Shown: positions 24,094 through 36,435, numbered from the stretch's first letter. The stretch is 64,000 nucleotides of DNA from Strongylocentrotus droebachiensis (GCA_035222895.1 JAVYIG010000636.1:248001-312000), one strand, 5' to 3'. Numbers and translations are program-made. The notes: generated from the sequence alone by a model not told the origin.

Positions 24094-24362
24094 ATCAACT
24101 GCTATTGCATCTGAGTACTTTTCTCGTAATTCAATCGTTTAGATCTACTACACTAGCGATTCTACACGATTCAAAATCTAATGTTGTAAATGTAAACATG
24201 TAGGTCGCAGGGAGTAGAGGGGGGGGGGGAGGGTGAGACCTCAATATATATCAACTGCCATTGCTTGTGTATACTATTCCTACATTTCAATCATTTACAT
24301 CTACTACACTAGCGAATCGGAACATTCCAAATCTCCTGTTAAAAATGTAATCATGTAAACAA
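24094..24362. repeat. local duplication, about 112 bp, twice
   Basis: 24094-24205 and 24250-24362 are diverged copies (ATCAACTGCYATTGC, TCTACTACACTAGCGA, ATGTAAACATGTA versus ATGTAATCATGTA), separated by a G-rich run at 24220-24232. Confidence 0.7.
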
Positions 24363-24895
24363 CCTGAATCATTTATGTCTGCTACACTCAATGTACATAA
24401 ACATTATCAAGGACAACATAATGGAAGGTACATTGTAAGCAAGCAAATCGTAATTACTCCATTATCAATTTGTCATATTTTGTATGAAATAAAGAAGAGT
24501 CCAATATCAAACGCCAGTCTGCAAGGTTCTCCAGGTGGAGTGATAACAAACGGAATTGAGGTTCTGTTTACATCACTATTCTCACAGGGGTATGAATGCT
24601 AATAGAGGTTAGGTGATATCAATGTCATATTTCATATTATCACCTAGCCCTGAAGTTAAATGTTGGCTACTATGACCAGGCGCGCCGGAAGCAGTTTGGG
24701 ATTGCGGGGGGGGGGGGGGGCAAACACTCGAGGGGGGTCACCTTCCAGGGGCAGTGAAGTAATGAGCAAAAAACGTTTGGGAGGGGGGGATATAAACAAA
24801 TCTGCATCACCACCACTCTTACACGTTACATGCAGGCCCCGCGAAACGTTTTTCACAGTGGAGTATTAACGATCAGGGAGAGCGTAAATTGGCGT

Positions 24896-25062
24896 GGGGT
24901 CCAGGGCCTGAGCCTCAGCAGGGGGTCAAGGGGCAGATCCCCCGGAAGCTCAGGGGTTTTAATATTTAACTACGGTGAGATGAACACCCATGGGGCCGCC
25001 TTAGGGCCCCTTGCTGGGGTCTAGGGGGCAGAACCCCCGGAAGCTCTGGGGGGTTTAGGCAT
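24896..25062. repeat. two copies of a GGGGCAGA-CCCCCGGAAGCTC repeat
   Basis: GGGGTC, GGGGGCAGA, CCCCCGGAAGCTC and GGGGTTT recur in order at 24900-24962 and 25014-25062. This GC-rich module occurs widely in marine invertebrate DNA. No coding function seen. Confidence 0.5.
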
Positions 25063-25203
25063 TTAATTAAGGTCAGATGGGCATATTTTTATACCTCATT
25101 TGTCACATGGAACTGATTGTGTGTAGTGTTGTTTGGTACTTCTTCTTATTTTATATATATTTATATCGACATGGGTTTACTCATGGGCCTTGGTTATTTA
25201 AAA

Positions 25204-25206
<3 letters not shown>

Positions 25207-25242
<36 letters not shown>
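25207..25242 (+). repeat. (GA)n microsatellite
   Basis: About 17 uninterrupted GA units, followed by GGGGGAGAGAC. Confidence 0.9.
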
Positions 25243-25243
<1 letters not shown>

Positions 25244-25735
25244 GGGAGAGACAAAGACAGAAAGAGACACATGAGTGACTTTTCCTTGATATCAGAAAAT
25301 TATATGTACGATCCCATTAGTCATACCATGAAACACGGACTCGCACACTCTTTATAGCATGTCACAGTATCGCAGGTGAATAAGATATTGCATACGTAAC
25401 AAGTCAAGGGTGAACGAAAAAACATTTTTTGAAAGGAGCATTCTAAAAGGAAACCTGTAGATATTGAAATCATTTGTAAGGATATTCACGTTGGTTGGTT
25501 TTACATTAAAGGGATAGCCGAGTTCTTGTTTAAGACCGCAAATGCCTTCGAAATCTATGGTTATTGCTCTTTTTCTTATTTATTACATTTCTTGTGCTCT
25601 TTTATAACCTGAAATGGCTATGAAGGTAATTGTAGACCCGAAAGTGTGTGAATTTAGATTGAATACGATCATACAAATTCAGCTCCACTTTAAAAAAATG
25701 ACGGTGACCTTTAATTAATTAGTCAGTTTAAACGT

Positions 25736-26451
25736 AAAAGGAAACCGAACCCCAAGTAATAACTTTACTTATACTAAGAGATTTATTATATTATTGCCCA
25801 TAAATCTTCAATATTTCCCACCAAAGTTTATGAAAGAGGAATAAAGCAAAAATAAAGTACAGTTTCTCAACACGACATGGGCATCGCCATTTTCTTGATA
25901 ATGTGACGTACTATGCGAAGTCGTTTATCAAGTAATGTAACTAAAATTTATGGATGCTTCTTTCCCAGACGTTTGTGGTGATGAAGCATTTCATTCACCT
26001 GCTATTATCCTTTGTACTATAATTGCCAGAACGCAAATTGCATAAATAAGTTAGTGCTCTTCTGGGGTGAAGGTTTTTCATAAATGAAATAGATTTGTCA
26101 ACTGCTAAAGTGTAGTATTTATCAATGAATTTTGTTATTTTTCACCTTTAATTTCTATCATCTCAGTTATTATTATTTTGTATTGAAAAGTAAAGGTTTC
26201 TTTATTGATTTAAAAATTCTTTCCAACTAAAGCTTGGTGCATGATACATGTACAACTTCAACAGGTACGTCACATTTTCAAGAAAATGGCTGCGCCCATA
26301 TCATGCTGAAAGGCATCACATCATGCCAGGAATATCTTCATTTATATATATCTTGTACATTTTCGTAAGGAATATTGTACATCAAAGGGCAGGAATACAT
26401 CTCATTTTCCAAAATACCTACACTTATTCTTTGGGTTTAGGTTTCCTTTAA
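25736..26451. mobile_element. fold-back MITE with AAAGGAAACC ends
   Basis: The left end AAAAGGAAACCGAACCCCAA is complementary to the right end TTGGGTTTAGGTTTCCTTT. The inner ends of the arms also match: GCCATTTTCTTGATAATG at 25890 against CATTTTCAAGAAAATGGC at 26272, each next to a TGACGTAC / GTACGTCA piece. The arms are therefore about 185 bp with a diverged middle. No transposase is present. Confidence 0.65.
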
Positions 26452-27102
26452 TATTAACAATACAGGTACTTGTTGGTTGTGCGTATTATAACCAACACGA
26501 AAAAATCCAACAAAAAGCCAACATTGGCATTGGCTGGAATAAAACGAATAAGGGGCTATCTCATTTTTTCAACGGCTGGTTCAAAAATACTATGTTTGTG
26601 GACCACCACAACTTTTAGAAATGGTTATATTTATGTATTGTTCAGCTGCATATGAACCGATTTCGATCAAATAAAGATGATTTTCTCATTTAAATTGTAT
26701 ATTCTATTAAATTTGACACTCTTTTTTGCATTATCTCACATTTTTGTTAATGGCGCCCTCTGCAACAGAACTCCACTATCCTTTTAAAAAAGATCGTGTT
26801 GTGGTCATTTATTTAAACATAGGTAGCGTGGGTGCGTAGAAGCTAAAATATAAGTTGGTCGAATAAATTGTATAGAATAACAATTACAATGGAAAACTAT
26901 TTGTAGTGTAAGCATGTCCATATTTGGGTATAACTTCGTTTCGCTTTGATAGACATCTTACAATGTACTTATGTTTATGTGTATGTTTATGTATATGTAC
27001 TGCGTCAGTGACTAGCGCGGTCTTTGACGCAGCAGGTGAGAGTGATATCGTACAGAGGGCGGATACAAATAAAACAACTGGTAGGAATTACTTGAAACTC
27101 CT
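26452..27102. other. gene-free AT-rich stretch
   Basis: No supported feature. Confidence 0.5.
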
Positions 27103-27250
27103 GGGACCCGTTTCACAAAGCCTTTTTACAACGACAAATCACTAAAATCAGTGACAAATCTGCTGATAACCAATCAGAAGCAAGGATTTCAGTAGCTTAT
27201 AAGAAAAATTGTCATTTGTCACTGATAACAAGTTTTGTGAAACGCCCCCC
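27103..27250. mobile_element. short MITE with GTTTCACAAA ends
   Basis: Left end GGGACCCGTTTCACAAAG; right end, reverse-complemented, GGGGGGCGTTTCACAAAACT. A second inner pair (AATCAGTGACAAATC versus CATTTGTCACTGATAAC) makes the 148-bp element fold over much of its length. Confidence 0.65.
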
Positions 27251-27591
27251 TGGTGCATTCCATCTGTTACCTGTAGATGATATATCGGTGCAGGTAATAA
27301 TGTATTTAAAGTAACGCCCCATGTGATACGAGGTTCAGAAATCCAAAATGAATATATACACAAGTCCAACATAACAATGTTACGCCAAGGGTATAAGCAA
27401 ACCTAGTTTAACATTGTATCTCGCATATGATATATCGGAATAGTCTCAATGCACGACCAAATTGCATACATTCACTAACACTAATCACGAACGAAGTGAC
27501 ACAATGCATTGACGATTACATGGAAAAAATTACAAAAACAACTTGCCTGAATATCTGACTGTTTAAGTACTTCAAAGTGTATTTTTGAAAT

Positions 27592-28056
27592 ATGGCGCTT
27601 TTCTTCAGGTTAACTTACGATGGATGTATAAATGAATGTATTGCCGTGTGAAACCATATCGCCTACTTTATTTTTCACTCCCGCGCAACCATCAACATGA
27701 ATGTTAAGTGATTCCGTACGATACGAGAGTGCATCGAACCCGGCTGATCCCATTAATGTTCACTTGCTTGATAGTCTACACTATCGTACTGTAACTTGTC
27801 TAACACAACTCTTGTACGAGATTAATGGAAGGTAAGACTCTACGTTTCATCAACTTCATGACCCCTCAGCTCCAGAGAACATCAATGAGGTAATCTTGAG
27901 AGAACTTCTTATGATCAAAGGCCTACGTTTTATCAACTCCATATGAACCCTCAGCTCCCGAAAACACTAATGATATGGCGCTTTTCTTCAGGTTAACTTA
28001 CGCTGGATGAAATAATGAATGTGTTTCCTTGTGAAACCGCATCGTCTACTTTATTT
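27592..28056. repeat. imperfect duplicate of an ~80-bp segment
   Basis: GGCGCTTTTCTTCAGGTTAA...TCTACTTTATT occurs at 27594-27672 and 27975-28056. Between and after them, a second module (CATCAACTTCATG...CCTCAGCTCC...AACAYYAATGA) recurs near 27847, 27927 and 28300. They are local duplications of unknown role. Confidence 0.6.
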
Positions 28057-28255
28057 GGCGCGATAGCTCAGTCGGTAGAGCAGTAATCTCGTAATCCGGT
28101 GACCCGGATTCGAAACCAAGGTGATGCGCTAGTGCCCTTTGGTAAGGCATTAATCCTCATTATCAGGTCCCTCAGATAGGACCTAAAGCCGTCGGTCTTC
28201 AGGTTGCTTACTAACAATCATTTATGCTTTCTTCGCAATCAGGTAAAAAAAAAAA
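28057..28255 (+). mobile_element. tRNA-derived SINE with poly(A) tail
   Basis: The head GGCGCGATAGCTCAGTCGG contains a good A box (TAGCTCAGTCGGTAGAGCA), followed by GGATTCGAAACC as B box at about 28104. The body (CCCTTTGGTAAGGCATTAAT, GTCCCTCAGATAGGAC, AAGCCGTCGGTC) is a widely shared SINE tail module. It ends in an A run at 28245-28255. It is not a functional tRNA: the acceptor stem does not close. Confidence 0.8.
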
Positions 28256-28721
28256 CACCACCACATATATTAATATTTAATATTAATCATGAGATAACTT
28301 CTTATGACCCCATAGCTACAGAAAACACTAATGATGTAATAATCGTGAGATAACTGTTTATAATCATAGGCCTTTAATTTTACGGAAATGCTAGAGAGAA
28401 AACACAGCAACAATAATAAAGAAATTACACAGAGAAATTAATGTAAGCAATTTTACAGTCCATAGTACAGGAAAAGAAGCACGAAAATTCTAAACCAAAA
28501 AGGGTTGATTTAGACCAAGCTCCTTGGCTAACCTCAGGAAAGTACACATACTTACGGGCACATTTGCATGAGTGGGAGCTAGCGTATTTTGCACGATGGT
28601 TTCAGTCTCCTAATTAACGGCTAAATTGTGAACACTTTTTTGTGTGGTGTAATCTTGCGAAATTTTTCTTCACCACTCAAACTCTAAATGTCTTTTTATC
28701 ACTCCACCCTCACATGTCTTC

Positions 28722-29475
28722 CTGATCTGGCAATTATTTCATCATTTCATTTTAATTTCATGCTACATTTCATAATGCGTAATGATATTCAGTAATAATT
28801 ATCGCATGATGGACCTTTTTTGAGTTTTTGTTTGTGAGCACTAATAACTCTTTAATTCAAGAAACACATTTTAAAATCAGAATGGGACTTCCCTACTGAC
28901 ATCACCATAGCGCAATTTGGTCCTGCATCTTGAATAACCTAGCTATCATTGCAAAATATTCTTTAATCGTAAGAATGTCCAAATATGCCCTTTTGAGCGT
29001 TTGTTCCTTCCAGATACCAAGGTACGTATTCCGCCGCCATCATATAGAGTTAAACGTAAATGCCTATGTCGTGTTATCACCCCGCCCCCTTATTTTGTAG
29101 TTGTTGAACTGGTAATTATTTCATTATTTCATTTTAATGTTATGCTACATTTCTATTGACATAATCATATTCAGTAATAATTATTGCAAGATAGACCTTT
29201 TTGTGCTTCTGTTTGTTTAAATAGCACTAATAACTCTTACACTTAAGAAACACATTTTAACATTATAATGGGACTGCCCCTGTCTCCCCCCCCCCCAAAC
29301 AAAAAAATCACAACAGCGCAATTTGGTCCTGAATCTGGAATAACCTAGCTATGATTGCAAATTAATCTTTAATCGTAAGAATGTCCAACTATGCCCTATT
29401 TATCGTTTGTTCCTTCCAGATACCAAGGTACATATTCAGCCGCCATCACAGAGTAAAACCTAAATGTCTATGGCC
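28722..29475 (+). repeat. tandem duplication of a ~355-bp segment
   Basis: 28722-29075 and 29107-29475 align along their whole length (GCTACATTTC, TTCAGTAATAATTAT, GCGCAATTTGGTCCTG, AATAACCTAGCTAT, TTAATCGTAAGAATGTCC, GTTTGTTCCTTCCAGATACC). The second copy has gained a C run at about 29287. No open frame spans either copy. Confidence 0.8.
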
Positions 29476-29693
29476 TACATCCTCATAGAGTTCATGTGCT
29501 TTCAGCACATACGTTTGTAGATATGTCATTTCCAATTAATGTCATCTCCGAGAGCTCACATTCCTAGAGCCTGGGTTCATCATTACAGCGTATGGCAACA
29601 TGACTCACCTGTCTTTATCATTTGAACATTACTCATCAGCACACAGTGCACATATTCTTGAGCAGACCACATTGGCTGCCCTCTGTGATATTA

Positions 29694-29964
29694 GGGGGTG
29701 TTTCACAAAGACTAAGATCGACTTTAAGTTGGAATTAATTATGGCAGGCCGTTCATGCCACTGTTTGCTGTCACCGTTTACTGGTTATGGTCTCTGATGA
29801 AGGAACGTACAAGTTATAGTCACACATCTATAGGATTCAGCTTTGTTCATATTATGTAAAGATCATAACTGAGAGACCAATGGTGAGAGCAACCAGTGGC
29901 ACGAATGGCCTGTCATACTTAAGTCCAACTGAAAGATCGATCTTAGTCTTTCTGAAACACTCCC
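29694..29964. mobile_element. MITE with ~70-bp terminal inverted repeats
   Basis: The left arm starts GGGGGTGTTTCACAAAGACT; the right arm, reverse-complemented, starts GGGAGTGTTTCAGAAAGACT. The arms keep matching through TAAGATCGA, CAGGCCRTTCRTGCCACTG. The 271-bp element has no coding capacity. Its ends resemble those of the element at 27103-27250 (GTTTCACAAAG), so they may share a mobiliser. Confidence 0.8.
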
Positions 29965-30003
29965 AAAATCTCTGTTAAGACTACTTTTTTATAAACGAGT
30001 GGA

Positions 30004-30047
30004 GGTGGGGAAGGGGGCGGGGACGGGGCGGAGGCGGGGGCGGGGGC
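30004..30047 (+). repeat. G-quadruplex-prone G-rich run
   Basis: Six or more runs of four to five Gs, separated by one to four bases (GGGGAAGGGGGCGGGGACGG and on), in AT-rich surroundings. Confidence 0.7.
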
Positions 30048-31318
30048 ATGGACTATTGAAGAACTATTATAACTAGCGAGAGGTATAAACACACATGACC
30101 TGGTTGTAGATTTGTCATTTTGTATATGCTGGTATATAATGCTTAGTACACAATATTTTAGCCTATTGTATACGAAAAGCGGCTTGTGAAGATTTTTAGT
30201 CTTTATTGTGCTGAAATATTCTCCAAAACAAATGGAATTTAGTCTACATCTGGATTGCCTGAACTTTCTAGGGTTTCAATGGGCAAGTTTCAACATTGCT
30301 GCGGAATCACATATATTCAAATGATAATGATAATTATAATAAGTTAGAATACACCAGGGTATTGAATACACTACAATATCTGTACATTTAATAGTTTTAA
30401 TGAATTATGAGGAAATGCTATGTATTTGGTATCTTTCTATCTTGGCTATATTCAAACGTGTGTACCATTGTAAGGTGATTAGTATTAAGTGCATTCAGAT
30501 CACCATGACAATTTGGATCTTATTTTGTATATTGTTTATTTTATTTTACAGAAACACATATGTTGAATGAGGAAAAGGGGTGGTCTGATTGCAGTGATGT
30601 TAAGTAAAATGGTACTGTACCATGTGGTAAAGTGTGCTCTGTTTTATAGTTTCCCTTCCTCATGTTGGCTTTATTCATTTGTATGTCTGACTTTACCAAG
30701 CATGCTTCAGAAAATGCATAAAAAGGATTAATATATTGTTTGTGTTTTAAGGGAGGAATTCTTGCTGTAAGTATTAAAGATATCAAAAATGGACTTTCCC
30801 ATTCAATGGAGATCGATGACCTTACAACACAGGTAAGCTGTGATCTTTCTCATGTACGTGAAGTGTTATTAGCATTGCAGTATCATTTCGTTTGGGAAAT
30901 GGATCAAATCTACACCAAAACAAATTAACAATCTTCTTTCAGTCGAATCATTGTCACCATCGTCATCATCATCATCATTCTCATCTGCATCATTGTCCGT
31001 AAAATACTTGTTGTACTATATATTATTGTTATCTAAAAATGTAAACTTATATGAAAGCAGAAGAAAATCAAATCAAATCAAATCAAACAAAACTCAGGGA
31101 ATGCTTCGAGAGGCGTTAAATAGTCATCGTTTTGTAATAATATATACTATATTTGAGAAGTCATATGTACAGTTTCAATTCGTAATCTCCAATTTGTAAT
31201 CCGTCGACTGGAACAATTGAGTACCTGCAGATGTGTTAAGTATAACAAACCGGCATTTTTGACAACTCTGCGTGTTTAAATACAACAAGGCTGGTCGTTG
31301 ATACTGACTTTACTTTAA

Positions 31319-32074
31319 CCCTAATAAGGAATCATGCCCCCCCCCCCCCCCTCCACGATTTTCCTGATTTTTCGGGAACGCATATGGATGGAGCCCCGCG
31401 ACTCGCTGACTTTTTTCTTTCGGAAATTGCGCAACTTTTAAAAGATTTTGTTTTGAAAATCGGACCTACGGTTACAAGGTTACGTGACCTTTTGTCTTTG
31501 CATATCAGCCCGAAAATCGCTCATTTTCGTGATTTGTGTACAAAACATAAGGAAACGTCATTTTTCCTAAAAAAAGATCAAACATGGTTTATTGGGTCTT
31601 GTTTAAAGTTAAGGTGGTTGTTTTGGGAGTCAAAATAGTTTAATTGTAGTTAGAAATGAAATAAAACAACAAAAACAATAAAATACATAAGTTAAAAAAA
31701 CAACGAAATACATAAGAAATTATCAAAACAAGAGATAACATAATAAACAAGCTGGCTCTTCCAAATTTTGTTGTCGTATTATTATTCCGAATGGTCTAAT
31801 GAATATATGTAGTGAAAAAGGATGCTTAAATATGAATAACATATGATTTATGGGTAAAAATGTGATTTGTATGACATTATTTGCATAAATTACCATAAAT
31901 ATGCAAATTAGTAATTTTGTTTAAAAAAAATGAAATTATCATAGTATTCTATACACTTCACTTGACATGCGTGCACATTTTTGCGGAGATCGGCCGCTTC
32001 ACGGCCGAGATCTTATGGGGGGGGGGGGGGGGGGGGGCCGTTATAAGACCTCAAATAGCCCGGCCTTTTTAGGG
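31319..32074 (+). mobile_element. piggyBac-like MITE, second copy
   Basis: TTAA at 31315-31318 precedes CCCTAATAAGG; the right end reads CCCGGCCTTTTTAGGG and is followed by GTAA, a decayed TTAA. The interior order (GACTTTTTTCTTTC, AAACAACGAAATACATAAG, GCATAAATTACCATAAATATG, CACGGCCGAGATC, long G run at 32018-32037) matches the copy at 9765-10466. The homopolymer is C in one copy and G in the other at this point. An 84-codon open frame inside is not a recognised protein. Confidence 0.7.
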
Positions 32075-32755
32075 GTAAAGTAACTTAACCTTCTTTCTGA
32101 AAATGCAAACATTTTGGCTTTTCAATACTCATTTTCTTTTTTTTAAGCCTTGTAAAAATCGAAAGAGGTCATTTTTACCTTTTTTTTTTCCATTTTATCG
32201 CAGATTTGTCCGGTGAATTCTCGATATTTTTTTTTTTCAAGAATCGCTTACCAAATTTTTTAGATTTTAGTCGCAAAATAAAGCATTTAATGAGATCTTT
32301 CATAACAAATAAAAATTAAACATGAGTATTGTTCTCTTATTTCGGGGGTGCTCTACCTACTAATATGAATGACCTGACGAACTTTGTGATTAATGCGCTG
32401 TTAAAGAGTGCTTACTTAGTGCTACCTTTAATATATTGATTTAAAAATAGTGACAACAGTATACCTTACACGTAGGAAAGAGTCTACAATTTCATTAAAT
32501 TTACGTTTTTGGGGTGAAAGTAATAATAAATTAACCCTATTTAATCATATTGATATCCCCTGTCTAATACATGTTAAATTACTACTACGTCAGAGTGGCT
32601 TCACAGTGCCACTTTTTATATTTGTGGCATTTAAAGGCATTTGCAGTCTTAAACAAGAACTCAACTATCCCCTTGGTGACTAGGAGCTTCTGGAGGTTCT
32701 GGTCGAAAACTGTTAGATCATATCATGGAACATTGCACCTACATAGTACATCTGT

Positions 32756-34164
32756 TTATTGTTTTTCAATGAAAATAATATCCCATTCCATTAGAACAAG
32801 ATGACTTTGAACATGCATGTTTAAATCTTCTTCGTCCGGAAGCTTTTCTTTATTCAGAAATTCCAGAACGCTCTCTACGAGTGAAGTCGGTGCTGTCTGT
32901 CGAAAATCTACCATTCCTGTATACAAATCCAGCAATGCGTCACCCTCAGCATCACTTTCGTTAATTGCGGAAGAAAAATCCACACTAGTCGGCAGATGAT
33001 ACATGGTGTGCTTTAGTCCCATTCCAGTCAGCATATCGACAATCGTTTGCGAAGATATTAAATAACTTCCCTCGAACGCAGGGTGCAGCTCGGGGAAATT
33101 AACAATAATCCGATAACCGGCTCCCTTTTCTGTTGTAAGAAAAAGCATAATTCAGATGAACAGAAATAGTCTGAAGTCAAATTTTGTGGAGCTTGAGTAA
33201 TGTCGTCATTTATCTACCCCCATCTTCAATAACTAGATGAAGAAAAAAAAAGGAATTTAGGGAATATCATTTAAACCCCTATATGTTCCAATAGAGTAAC
33301 GAGCCCGGGGCTAGCAATGAATCGCCATTATGTTCGGCTATTAAACCAAACTAGATGTTATGACATGGAGTAAGAAAACAAAATATTAACGAGAAACACA
33401 GTCCCTGTATCGAAATAATGTTTTACATGTTTAAGTGCTACACAATCTGACCGTAATAATAATTCGCCATTTTGGGGGGAACTGTTTTATTTGTAATATA
33501 TTTTTGTTTTGCATCGGCATTAAGGAAATGCACTGTTTCATTATAAGTAAAGATTTGAGTCTAGTTTTTTATTTTTTTTATTTTACACTATATAAATATT
33601 TCACAAATTAAATGGGACAAACACATATAAAATCTATTGTCAGATGTACAAAGTCCTGATAGGTACTTTTGGGCACTCTTACGACAAGCGTTTTTTTTGT
33701 TAAAGAGAAGTTGCCAACCTGTAAATCATTTGCATTGTATATTCATTTCAAATTAATCTTTTTTACTCCTGTTTTCCATATCTAATTTTATTTACTGCAG
33801 TGTGACTCTAACAAAGAAAGATTGGGGCATCGTCAACATAAATTATTACCGGAACGTATAACTATCATAAGACAGCCCTTCGGAGTCAGCTGGTCAACGA
33901 GATATCGGAGCGTCTCTTTTAAATCGTCTGCGTAGTAGAGAGAGTTTACTGCACTGATAAAGTCGAATTTTCGCACATTACAAGAAACATCACGGTCATG
34001 CTTGAATTGCTGTATCGTCTTGAGCTGCCAATCATACTGGACATCGTCTAAGATGGAATGAAGCTTGTAATGAGAGACATACGTCTCCGAAGGTTCAACT
34101 ACGGTGTGGTGAATTGACGGGAAATAATGTTGAAGTTGTTGCAACAGAGCTGTTTCAAAGCTTC
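32756..34164 (-). CDS. histamine N-methyltransferase-like gene, exons 2-3 (33850..34164, 32756..33129)
   Basis: Exon 2 (315 bp) lies between TTGATTTTACAG and G|GTAATA. It reads GSFETALLQQLQHYFPSIHH, VVEPSETYVSHYK (the SAM-ribose-binding acidic loop, as in NEVVEPSAEQ of vertebrate enzymes) and FDFISAVNSLYYADDLKETL, matching the motif IV region WDFIHMIQMLYYVKD. The Gln of that motif, a histamine contact in the human enzyme, is Asn here. Exon 3 follows TTCTTACAACAG and matches the C-terminal part: SSQTIVDMLTGMGLKH, ESDAEGDALLDLYTGM, FRQTAPTSLVESVLEFL. Phases agree (exon 2 starts phase 1 and ends phase 1). TAA at 32756 overlaps an AATAAA on the minus strand. No break is seen. Exon 1 is not found between 34165 and 36900; it may lie beyond the satellite, or be the copy at 19059-19257 if the region was rearranged. 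Substrate preference cannot be read from sequence. Confidence 0.85.
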
Positions 34165-35172
34165 CTGTAAAATCAAGGAAAACATATAAAATGTATACTT
34201 AAGCATTCGTACCATATGGTAGGGCAAATAGTTATTGTACTGTCTCCATATGTATCTTTATCATATTAAAATAACAAAGATTTAGATTGCTTTAATGTGC
34301 AGACGATTCGCTGTAAGTGTGTATGAAAATATTATTTCGTGGTTTTAAACACAGTTTACAGTTAACCTGCCGTTGACCCGCATCGGTCCATTCACACTAG
34401 ACGGATCTATAGAAAATAGCTAGACAGAGTATTATATCTGCTCTACCCAAGAGCACAGAATAACAATTGTTGTTCTTCTCGCTCTTTAATATTTGTTTAA
34501 GTTCCAACAAGTATAATAGATCACGACATGGGGTACGGTTATGACTCATGTGCCCTACTTTTATTAACCTTTTCCGCGTCCCTGAAATTTCCCCATTGTA
34601 TTAACATGACTATAACCTTTCGAAAATAGAATGTCTATGTTTGTTCACTGCCAAACAAATGAATAAAGAACCTCTAGCTTAATTATTTAAATGTAATTAT
34701 GGAACAGTTCATTTTATGGATTTTTTCAATAAAGTTAATGATACCGTATAAAGTTGACTACTGCCAAATAAATAGAACAGTCTGATATCAAAGAATTCAT
34801 CTCACCACGAGTATCATGATCATTTATTCATCGTAACACGATTATGATAATAATGCACATACGAACATTTATTTTGTCCTATAGAACGTTTATTTTGGGA
34901 TTGCCCAATCATTAGAAAGTTTATTGCGGATGCCCAACATTTCATTTTAGAGGATAAAGTTACTTTAAATAAAATTCATTTCATATTTGGGTTTTATGGA
35001 AACATTGGAGTTAAATTTAATGTTATTATTTTATATGCCAAATACACTGTTAGTCATAATGGTGGGATAATTATTTTTACCCCAATTTATTGAATGATTT
35101 TGACAATGATTTATTCCTAATAGATCTAGATAATAGTATACATTCTCAGATTGTATTGACTGACAAATGATA
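34165..35172. other. gene-free AT-rich stretch, probably intron of the methyltransferase gene
   Basis: No exon or element ends seen. Confidence 0.5.
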
Positions 35173-35282
35173 CAGAGAGAGAGAGAGAGAGAGAGAAAGA
35201 GTAATTCCCAATAACATTTAACCTGAATTATCATTCCTAACAATATAATACAATGAATTTCATACTGTGATTATGCAAGTCT
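35173..35282. repeat. (GA)n run with dispersed flank, related to 17066-17225
   Basis: (GA)n at 35174-35200 is followed by TTCCCAATAACATTTAACCTG and ATAATACAATGAATTTCATA, matching the text after the (GA)n run at 17066-17098. Both are copies of one dispersed repeat with the microsatellite inside it. Confidence 0.55.
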
Positions 35283-36000
35283 TCAACTACAATGTTTCAT
35301 CAACCAATCCAACTCTAGCTAACTACTAGACAGTGTGACCATATGTTTCTCAACAAGTGCATCTCCCAACATAATTCCTTTGTCTTCTCATTTTGCTGAC
35401 TCTACAAAACTTTCATTCCCACCTAAACTACCATTTCCAGCATGGGTCAAAAAGCAAACACATTCTATCTCTAACACTTCTCTACATAGCATTTGGGTAT
35501 AGCATATACTCTATCTACACTGTGTGCGTTAATGCATTGCAGTGGATGGTCAAGCTTGGGGGAGAGGGGATTAAGAACTTTGATAAGAAGTTGTGTTTAC
35601 ACTGCTTGCACTGCCATATCCTAATAACACACTAGTATTGTACACATGGTGCGTCCACACTTACTCATACCATGATACTGGAAGTTAGAGTTAATCTGGA
35701 CTCGAACAACTCATTTCGCTATTCAAACTGTATCTAACTATACTAGAATATGTAACGATGTGCTTCGGCATAATGCATAATAAATGGCACATGTCCTTGG
35801 CTAAGAATATATATATATATATACATGTATATACACATAAATATTGAGCAAAAGAAAAATATATACTGACAGTAATAAAGTATATTCTCTTCTCAAAGCT
35901 TACTTAAAATGTTGTCTAAGTCAAACAACATAATCATCAATCTCAAACATTCAATAATAGTTTCCTATCATTTCTACAAGTGATTACTAAGACCCCGTTT

Positions 36001-36160
36001 ACAGTGAGAAAATTGCGGGGCCGGGCCAGGCCGTGGCCAGGCCGCGGCCTGGCCCAGCCCCGCAATTTTGTGCGTTTACAGCTGAGAAAAAGCCGGGGCC
36101 AGGCCGCGGCCTGGCCCTGCGTGCGTTTACAGTGAGAAATTGCGGGGCCAGGCACCTAAT
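36001..36160. repeat. GC-rich nested palindromes with CGTTTACAG spacers
   Basis: CGTTTACAGTGAGAAA occurs at about 35995 and 36124, with CGTTTACAGCTGAGAAAA at about 36073. AATTGCGGGGCC and GGCCCAGCCCCGCAATT are complementary. CCAGGCCGCGGCCTGG is a perfect 16-base palindrome at about 36036 and 36092. It looks like the ends of a foldback MITE family, possibly nested copies. Confidence 0.6.
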
Positions 36161-36435
36161 GAACTAAGAGGAGGGACTGTGGGGGCTAGAATTATACTCG
36201 TGTGATACATAATTAGTCAAAGATACAAAAACAATAGGGGGGGGGTATTATGTGGGGCTTCACAATAGAATTAACAAGCAGTGCACGATAACAATAATGT
36301 TATGGTAAAGATCAAATGCGTTAAATAACATTATATTCCACGTGCTAAGAATCTTGCTCTACGATTGGTCAAAAGTAAATCACGTGATGAAAGATAGTTC
36401 GCCCATTATTGATGGGAGAAGCAAAAAGTTCGTTA

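Noticed and set aside
28057-28130. Functional tRNA at the SINE head
   Set aside because: The A and B boxes are good, but the acceptor stem does not close and a SINE body and poly(A) follow.
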